Positions 56,780-64,000 of a stretch of DNA of 64,000 nt are shown here, piece by piece; positions within the stretch are counted from its first letter, which is position 1; every line of letters begins with the position of its first letter. This stretch comes from Abscondita cerata. Its lineage: Eukaryota > Arthropoda > Insecta > Coleoptera > Lampyridae. The stretch covers positions 112,414 to 176,413 of the forward strand of contig JALBCR010000620.1 in NCBI GenBank assembly GCA_030710515.1, in the 5' to 3' direction. The position numbers and the translations under genes were made by a program. The notes beneath the pieces are model-generated. The model was given only the letters and a program-made list of their open reading frames with translations, had not been told where the DNA came from and did not search any database.

Positions 56780-59273
56780 TCTAAATTGTCAAGCTTTAAC
56801 TGTAAACAAAATTAATTATATTATAGTGAATATGTACAGAATGTTAAGTTTAAGTCTTTAAATTTCATATGCTTCTGTGAAACATGGTCACAGAAATACA
56901 CTTCTTATGTTAATATTTCAGATTTTACTAAAGGGTCGTCCTTTTCTAGAACCAATAGTAGAGGTGGTGGTGTTGGTATTTGGCATCGAAATGGTTTATC
57001 TGTCAAAGGTATTAATTTAGGACACTATTGCATTGAAAAACATTTTGAAATTTGTGGGGTATTTTGGAACCCTTTTCCACATTCTAATGTTGTGTTGTTA
57101 TAGATCTCCAGGAGCGACAGGCGATTTTAATTTATTCTTAGACAAACTAAGTGAAGTATTAAATTATATCTATAAGCCACAGAGAAAGATTATACTGGGA
57201 GGTGATTTTAATGTTGATCCCACCAACAACTCGCGTGAGTATCTTGCATTAAATAATTTATTATGTAGCTATAACTTAAAAAATAATATTAATCAGCCTA
57301 CTCGGCAAAACAGCATACTTGACCAGATCTATACAAATTATAGCCACCAGTGTCATTTTCAAATAATTGATAACTGTATATCTGACCACAGGTCAGTATT
57401 ATTTGATACAAATGTTCCTTTAAATTCCACTGAATGACGTATACTATTTTAAGAAGAAATTACCAAGCAATCAATATTACTAACTTTTACAACGATTTAC
57501 TGAACGAAAATTGGCATGTAGTATATCAACAAGCAGATATTAATGCAGCTTTTGAACATTTTCATAGGATTTTTCTTAAATATTTTAAAAATCGTTTTCC
57601 CAAGAAAAGATTTCGTTTTAATAGTACTGATAAAAAGTGAGTAAATGATGCTGTTAGAGCATCTAGTACAAATCTTAGGGACCTATTTAATCTCAAAAAA
57701 CAATTTCCAATGCTTTCTACCGCATATGATGAGGCCAAAAGTAAACACTTTAAACTGCTTTCTAATACCAAAAAACAATTTTATCAGAGAAACATAATAT
57801 CTTCGCCCAATACTTCTCGGGGTTTGTGGTCTACTATTAATTTACTAACAAATAAAAAAGTTATATAAATGAGAAAACATTACAGTAAAAGTAAACGAGA
57901 CGGATGTCAGCAATCCTTATGAATTATCTGAAACCTTTAATCGATTTTTTATAAAGATTATAAATATAAATAAAGAAGGTGTCCGAAGTTATTGCTGCAC
58001 CTTTAACTTCTTTGGTTAATCTTTCGTTCGGAACTGGTATCTTTCCATCCATATTAAAAGTCAATAATATTATTCCTATTTTCAAAAAAGGTGACACAAA
58101 GAGTATGGACAACTACAGACCTATAGCCGTATCTTCTGTATTTTCAAGATATTTGAGTATTGTTTTCTACTTAGACTGCAAAATTTTATTGACAAATTAA
58201 AAATTTTAACACCTAACCAATATGGATTTCAACCCTCAAAGTCTACACATATTTTATAATAAATTGGTTAAATTTGTGGATGCTGGCGAATGTCCTGTTG
58301 GGGTCTTCTGTGATCTCAGTAGAGCATTTGACTGCGTCAACATTGACAGACTATTAGCCAAGCTTAAAAGATACGGCATCAGGGGTGTTGCTCTCGAATG
58401 GTTGTCATCATTTTTAAAAGACAGACAGCCGGTTGTGAATATCAATTGTAATAATAATGATACTCAGTACAATATAAAATCTAGCAAGTTAACTGTAAAA
58501 CTGAGAGTACCATTGGGTTCAGTATTAAGCAAACGAAGTGCAATAATATCTTAAATATACTCAACAACTGGTTCTCTTCAAAGTCTTTATATCTCAATAC
58601 CACCAAAACTGGTTATCTAAGATTTCATAATTATCAAAATAAGAATGATATATCACTTGACCTGAAAATCAAGAATGAAACGTTAAATAACACAAGTGAC
58701 TTAAAATTTTTAGGAATTATTGTTGACAAAACATTAAATTGAAACAAACACTGCACAAAAATAGAAAATAATTTAAATTCTCTTGCATATGCGTTCAGAA
58801 ATGTAAAGGGCGTTCTAAATATGTCAGAACTAATAAACATGTATCATGCACTGGTGACATCTGTTATAAGATACGGTGTGTGTTTCTGGAGAAAATCATC
58901 AGCTGCTTCTCAAGTATTCATTTGCCAAAAAAGAATTATTAAAATTATAGCTAGTGTGCCTAATACTCAGTCCTGTAGGGAGCTTTTTAAAAATTAAAAA
59001 ATTTTAACCCTGACGGGAATATATATTTTTGAAACGTGTAATAACATTTTTACTAATATCTACAATTTCAAGCAAAATGGAGATTTATATAATTACAACT
59101 TCCGCCAAAAGAATGTATACAGAGTCCCTTTTAGGAGATCTAAAATAGGACAAAATTCGCCATTGACAATTGGTATTAAAATATTTAACCATTTACCACA
59201 ATACTTAAGATCTATTGAGAATTTTAATATATTTAAAAAAAGACTGAAGGATTATCTAGTTTGTACAATATAG
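56780..59273 (+). pseudogene. LINE ORF2 (endonuclease + reverse transcriptase), RT box deleted
   Basis: Endonuclease blocks: LNCQALTVNKINYI, CYRSPGATGDFNLFLDKLSE, KIILGGDFNVDPTNNSREYL, NQPTRQNSILDQIYTNY, ISDHRSVLFD. The RT has SLVNLSFGTGIFPSILKVNN, DNYRPIAVSSVFS, GVFCDLSRAFDCVNIDRLLA and RVPLGSVL. The sequence then jumps to NNILNILNNWFSSKSLYLNT, so the YADD segment is missing (join near 58525). The connector continues LKFLGIIVDKTLN, YHALVTSVIRYGVCFWRKSS and FNHLPQYLRSIENFNIFKKR to stop 59271-59273. Several frameshifts and stops are also present. Confidence 0.88.
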
Positions 59274-59901
59274 ACGAATTTTATTATAAATTATTGTAAT
59301 AGCTTTAGTATTTTATCTTTACCATGTGTAATGTAAATCAAATGTACTAATCTTTGTTAATGTATTTGAAGTATCCTATACTTGTATGTGTCGACAGGAA
59401 ATAAAGAGCATACTATTATTATCTAGGCCAACCATCATCACCGTTCTCCTTGATTTAAACGATCCAACTTCGGATAAACGTTGATGTAAATTAGTAAAAA
59501 GTTTGGCACTCGGAAGTACCCGGTTTGGGAATGTTTCGGCATACAGGTGACGTGCCTCATAAGCATTTCCATCGGCTTTGCCATACATGAAATGCATTGG
59601 TATATTCCGGCATATTTGAAAATTTCAACAATGAGCAACAGCAACAATAACACTAACAATAACAGCCACACAATGATTACAACAGTTGCGGCAACTAGAC
59701 TGATAGAAACGAACAAATTTTGTTTTATTATTTCCATAACTGACGTGATAAATACGACGAATCACTCCAACTGGGCTTAGTAATTTTAATTTCAAAAACT
59801 GCCTGTATTTCGGAAACGGTTGATTTTTGAACTTCTGTTTATTTTGACTATTTTGTTTGTACTGATGAGATCTATAAGTGGGCCAAATATCCGGAACGTA
59901 T

Positions 59902-60661
59902 ATTAAATTTCATATATGATAACGTAGACTTAGGTAATAAAGCAATGGCGGCCTTCATTGACTTGTCTAAAGCGTTTGATCTGGTTGATCATAATATTTT
60001 ATTAGAAAAAATGAAATATCTTGGTTTTGGTGAAAAATGTAATAAGTAATTTATTAATATCGTATTTGCATAATAGAAAACAATTTGTTGAATATAACAG
60101 ATATAGGTCTTCTGAACTGCGGCCTGTATGTTAAAAATGAAATCTAGTAACTCCTGTAGATTAGCATTCAAGCAACACCGCATAATAACATTGCTTTATT
60201 ATTATTTTAGAAACTATAAAATAAGTCAAACAAAATATTCAACTTTTTACACCTCAAAATAAATATCATGATTACACAACGCGTCCCGGATCGAATTTGC
60301 AATATACAGCACATCGATTAGAGCTTTTCAAATCAAATCCTCGCTATGTGCGAGCATTACTATACAATTCGTTAAGTTCACAAATTAAACAAATTAAAAG
60401 TCAGAACGTGTTTGCAAGAAAAATTAAAAATATCCTCTTAGAAAATGCATTCTATTCTGTTAACGATTTTTTTGATTACAAGTATGAAATTAGTTAATTT
60501 TGTATTATTGTTTTATGTGATTGTATAAACATTTATTTATTTTAGATTTTGTAAACATGCTTGTTTTTTGTGTGAGACATATCTAATATCATTTTTTTTG
60601 TGTGTGACATGTCTAATATCACAATGTGATCAGTTTGGATTAATAAAATTATTATTATTGT
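59902..60661 (+). pseudogene. LINE ORF2, 3' part
   Basis: It continues from 52640 with KAMAAFIDLSKAFDLVDHNI, LLEKMKYLGF (RT catalytic block). After an internal deletion near 60125 comes the C-terminal end at 60297-60497: YTAHRLELFKSNPRYVRALL, YNSLSSQIKQIKSQNVF, FYSVNDFFDYKYEIS. The element ends AATAAAATTATTATTATTG at about 60661, a LINE-type 3' tail. The YxDD box is lost in the deletion. Confidence 0.8.
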
Positions 60662-62276
60662 ACAGTGTGTAAAGTTTAAAATGAACCGTTGGATATACAA
60701 TGTCGGTTAAATGGAACAAAAGTTGTGTACTGGTATGCCTATAAATAATCTGGGTTTACTTTATTAAAAACCCGCTTGAGTATTTTAAATACAGGGTGAA
60801 AACCAAACATCGGTTGTGTTTTAGTAAAACCTTGTGTTACAAGCATTAAAGCTATCGCTTAGATAGCGCTTTGCACTTTAACACACACATGCCGTTACAG
60901 TTAACTGTTGGCATTTTTCTTAGTTTATACTATTAATACGGGTCAATGTTTACACGAGATGTCGCAAGACACACATTGAGTTATATATAATGAAATATGA
61001 ATGAATTCCAAACTATAAAAAAGAACTATAAAAAATAATTTAATTTCAAAATTTGAACACTATTTTTTTACAATTTTTTGAACAATTTACCAATTTCTTA
61101 TTTTTGAAGCATTGATTAAACACTTTTTAAAGCCCCCCATTCACTTTCAGTTTTTGTACATAATTTCAGGAGAGCCAGGTCATTGCCGTTAGTTTTCAAA
61201 GACCAAATGTGTGTAGTGGTAATGCCAAGCGATATTGGACGGCCGGTAACTTTTCGGTTGTACTAAAAATAGCTCACTTCATTACATATTTTGTAGACAC
61301 CATGCTTTGCAATAATGTGACCACAATTACTGCACATTCATCTTCAGATTCATTATTTGAATCCACACTCTGCCTTAAAACTGTGCCTGACGATGATAGA
61401 GCTAAATGCGTGACTATCCGACCAAAGGCTGTCGGCTAAAATTGTTCAGTTAATCAACAATAATCGGTCAACGGCCTGGACTGACAGTCCACGAACTGCC
61501 GTCAGACTGATCATGTATGGGCACCTTAGAGTTATTGAAAAGTTATTCAACGCTACAAATATTTAAGCAGACTGTGTTCATAAATAATTTGACTAGCGTG
61601 TGAATTTGGCACGCGTTGCTCATTCTAGTAACTTTGATTCCATTATTGGTGAATTTATTGGTTTTATCTATAGTCTATACAGTGAGCTTTTTTTACAACT
61701 AAGATAGGAAACACATTGATGAATTTTTTAAAATTGAACATAGGGATGTGATCATGCACTTTAATGTGCAGGCCGTGTTTGTCAATAAATAAGTATAAAT
61801 CACATCTGAATTTAGAAACACCCTGTATGTAAATGATACCGATTATATTTCCAAATGGTTGAGTTTTGTAACATTTTAGACAAAATAAAAACAATAAAAA
61901 CGTTTGCATGTGACTGTAATAATAATAATACTTCAGTTATAGTTCTGTTGCTGGAAGCACATCTTTGTAACATATAAAATACTTGCCTATTGGAGGGACT
62001 CTTCCCCTCTTTATGGAAACAAACTTTAGTTAAGCCTATTCCAAAAAAAATTATCTTTGTTTTTTTCCTTAAATTATTACGATAAATAGTTTCTGAGATA
62101 CAGCCCGGATCACTTCTCTTAGTCAGACACCACGTACACGTGATTTCGTAAGTAACAAAGGAGTTATGATACTATACTACGCGTTTGTTAGGAGTTGTTG
62201 TTGTTTGCTTTGTTCCAACAAACATCATCATTAATTGAAGTGGTTTTTAATAGTTATTTATCAAACGGAGTGTATT
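60662..62276. other. gene-free interval with short TACAGGGTG relics
   Basis: TACAGGGTGAAAAC at 60792 and ACACCCTGTATG at about 61821 look like stray transposon termini. The frame at 61209-61439 has no recognisable domain. I see no gene here. Confidence 0.35.
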
Positions 62277-62361
62277 ATTAAGGTCGATTAACAATCAAGA
62301 TATATTAACGCGTGAGCAGAAGCGAGCCCGTTAATATTTGTGATTGTTAATTGTCCCTTAA
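62277..62361. repeat. 85-bp imperfect hairpin
   Basis: TTAAGGTCGATTAACAATCA is mirrored by TGATTGTTAATTGTCCCTTAA, with ATATTAACG/CGTTAATAT inside and a GAGCAGAAGCGAGC loop. It is too small to be more than a MITE relic or a solo hairpin. Confidence 0.6.
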
Positions 62362-62739
62362 TTCACAATTAGTTGCGTACAGTATGCAAAATGTCTCAAA
62401 GTGGGAACAAATTCAGCATTTAATATAACTGTAATGATTAATGTAGATTTGTTATTATTAAAGTTTCTTTGCTACAAATTACGATTTTTTATTTATGTTT
62501 GCATGTTGAACTTCATTAACAGATATTGGCGAAATGAAGATTTACTGATATGTATGCTTAGTTGCCTATACCAAAATTATTTATTAATAGAAAATGGTTC
62601 ATTAATAGGTGTAATTAAAGATCAATTTTGTTTGCAGTAATGCAAGCCATAAACGCACTACCGACGAAAAATTAATTTTTAAGGTATACACAGAATGTCC
62701 AACCAGAAATGGTCCAAACTTCGTGGAAGTGTTCCTCGA

Positions 62740-63397
62740 CCAATTCTAAGCTAAAATGATTCTTTAAAGTGTTTTCATATACAGCTCATTTTTTAAGATA
62801 TTGCGCTTTAAAGTTGTCAACCCTATTGGGTTATGTTTTTAATGTTTTTGTACTTACAATTAACTTAATAGGTTGAAACAATAAGGGACAACCTAGGATA
62901 GCAATTTACATTGGATTAACAAACTCAACTTTTATTAACAACTCAATAAAATTAATTAACAAGATTTTCATCGGTCCCCCCCTCCACCAACAGCTATGCA
63001 CATTTCAATTCTTCAATTCAGTTGCCCCTCAAATAATAATTTTCCAGATTAATCCTGATTTGGGCAAAAGGACTATTCATTTCTGATAATTCATGATGAA
63101 TCTCGTTATTGAAAAGATAATTCACGCAACTGGTGGAAAAATAGAAAAATATAATTAGTGTCATGATTTTGTTCAGCTTCACTCCCAGCCAATTTACGAC
63201 CAACAAAAATTCATTGGATCGTTTTTGAAACCTATGGTAATAGCAGTGTGCTTTGTACTAGATATGGCAATGGTAAGTATGTAGAAAACTTGATCACATT
63301 ATGGCATTCATATTAGGGCTGATAACTTTAAAGCGCAAAATCTCCAAAAGAAGCCCTATATGAAAAACTCTAAACAATCATTTTAGCTTAGAATTTA
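62740..63397. mobile_element. inverted-repeat MITE
   Basis: Left ATTCTAAGCTAAAATGATTC pairs with GATTGTTTAGAG/AATCATTTTAGCTTAGAAT on the right. Inner TTGCGCTTTAAAGTTGTC pairs with GATAACTTTAAAGCGCAAAA. Arms are about 110 bp. The interior is non-coding (the short frame at 63018-63206 has no domain). Confidence 0.65.
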
Positions 63398-63429
63398 CTA
63401 CTAGATTGCAGCGGACTACTTCAATTGGT

Positions 63430-64000
63430 CTATTTTAATGTTCAACAATGTACCGATATTTAAAATATTTAGAACTAACACCCAAATTTTAATGTTTTTC
63501 TATTTATTCATTTTCATATCGTGTTGTGATGTAAGCGTTACGTACGGTGACCCAGAAGTTTAATATAAACTTGTATAGTGTGGTAAAAATACCGTGTTCA
63601 ATTGTGGACTGGTTCATCTTGAAAAAACATTTACTTCAAGGTTTACGAAAACCACTGAAACCTAAACATGCCAACTCTTAATAATATTAATTAAATGTGT
63701 AAATATTATTATATAAAGCAAATAAGAACATTTATTTATTTATTTATTCGTAAAGTATTATATATATTCCCACCTCTACCATGCTCCCACGTCCTTCAAA
63801 TTAGTAAGCCATAATAACTTTATTCTAGTCTTTGGTCTGCGTTTCCACTGTCACAATTTGGGAATAGAAATCGCACTCCATTTAAACGACATAGAGTTAC
63901 ATTTTGAATGCGATTTACTTTTGACCTGATTTTTTTTTTGATCCAAGCCCGGGACTTCATTTTTGGATCATCAAGAAGATGTTGATTAAAAACGTAATAA
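63430..64000. other. right-edge stretch, dispersed repeat fragment only
   Basis: 63597-63680 (AATTGTGGACTGGTTCATCT, then CCTAAACATGCCAACTCT) resembles 26168-26262, so an anonymous dispersed repeat of about 85 bp occurs twice. TTTA repeats lie at about 63730. Nothing else was found. Confidence 0.4.

Noticed and set aside
61209..61439. 76-codon frame with Cys residues
   Set aside because: Checked on both strands for zinc-finger or transposase motifs; spacing fits none that I know.

Overview
The window is AT-rich eukaryotic nuclear DNA, almost certainly from an insect (beetle-like in flavour, order not decidable here). The evidence is spliced genes with 50-60 bp introns, an insect-type inward-rectifier potassium channel gene, and a dense load of arthropod transposons: mariner, pogo, Tc1-like with DUF4817, PIF/Harbinger, RTE, jockey-like and R1-like LINEs, a Penelope-like element and many inverted-repeat MITEs. 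No bacterial features, rRNA, functional tRNA or CRISPR were seen.

The only clear host gene is an inward-rectifier K+ channel (Irk/Kir) on the minus strand. Three exons lie at 8463-9948 and a probable first coding exon lies at 24083-24240. The assembled frame is 513 codons including the stop, every splice phase agrees, and no frameshift is needed. The 14-kb first intron is packed with transposons. A second possible host-like exon (25419-25618, plus) is tentative.

Layout. 1-4.6 kb: a jockey-like LINE fragment, then an irritans-type mariner split by an R1-like LINE that itself holds a second, internally deleted mariner. 4.6-6.4 kb: SINE and LINE relics. 8.4-9.95 kb: Kir exons. 10.1-24.1 kb (Kir intron 1): a Tc1-like DUF4817 transposon, a deleted mariner, a solitary Penelope-type hammerhead motif, foldback elements, a 3.2-kb transposon with about 480-bp terminal inverted repeats that I cannot assign to a superfamily, and a THAP-remnant MITE. 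28.0-31.7 kb: a pogo element plus a second pogo-like transposase fragment. 35.3-36.4 kb: a 1.1-kb near-perfect palindrome. 36.8-40.0 kb: a nearly intact PIF/Harbinger element. 40.7-43.3 kb: two inverted-repeat elements and a Crypton-like recombinase fragment. 43.4-48.9 kb: an RTE LINE split by a 2.3-kb nest of MITEs in (AT)n. 51.8-60.7 kb: a LINE split by a Tc1-like DUF4817 transposon, which is itself split by a Penelope-like element and by another LINE carrying a 202-nt poly(A) run. 60.7-64.0 kb: mostly anonymous, with two hairpin/MITE structures.

The most interesting unit is the PIF/Harbinger element at 36789-40045. Its transposase (minus) and MADF protein (plus) genes are physically interlocked: each has an exon lying inside an intron of the other. 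Its reading frames are broken only at seven homopolymer runs, which looks more like uncorrected assembly indels than decay. The Penelope element with oppositely oriented hammerhead-like motifs at its two ends, and the recurrence of TACAGGGTG termini on otherwise unrelated palindromic elements, are the next best leads.
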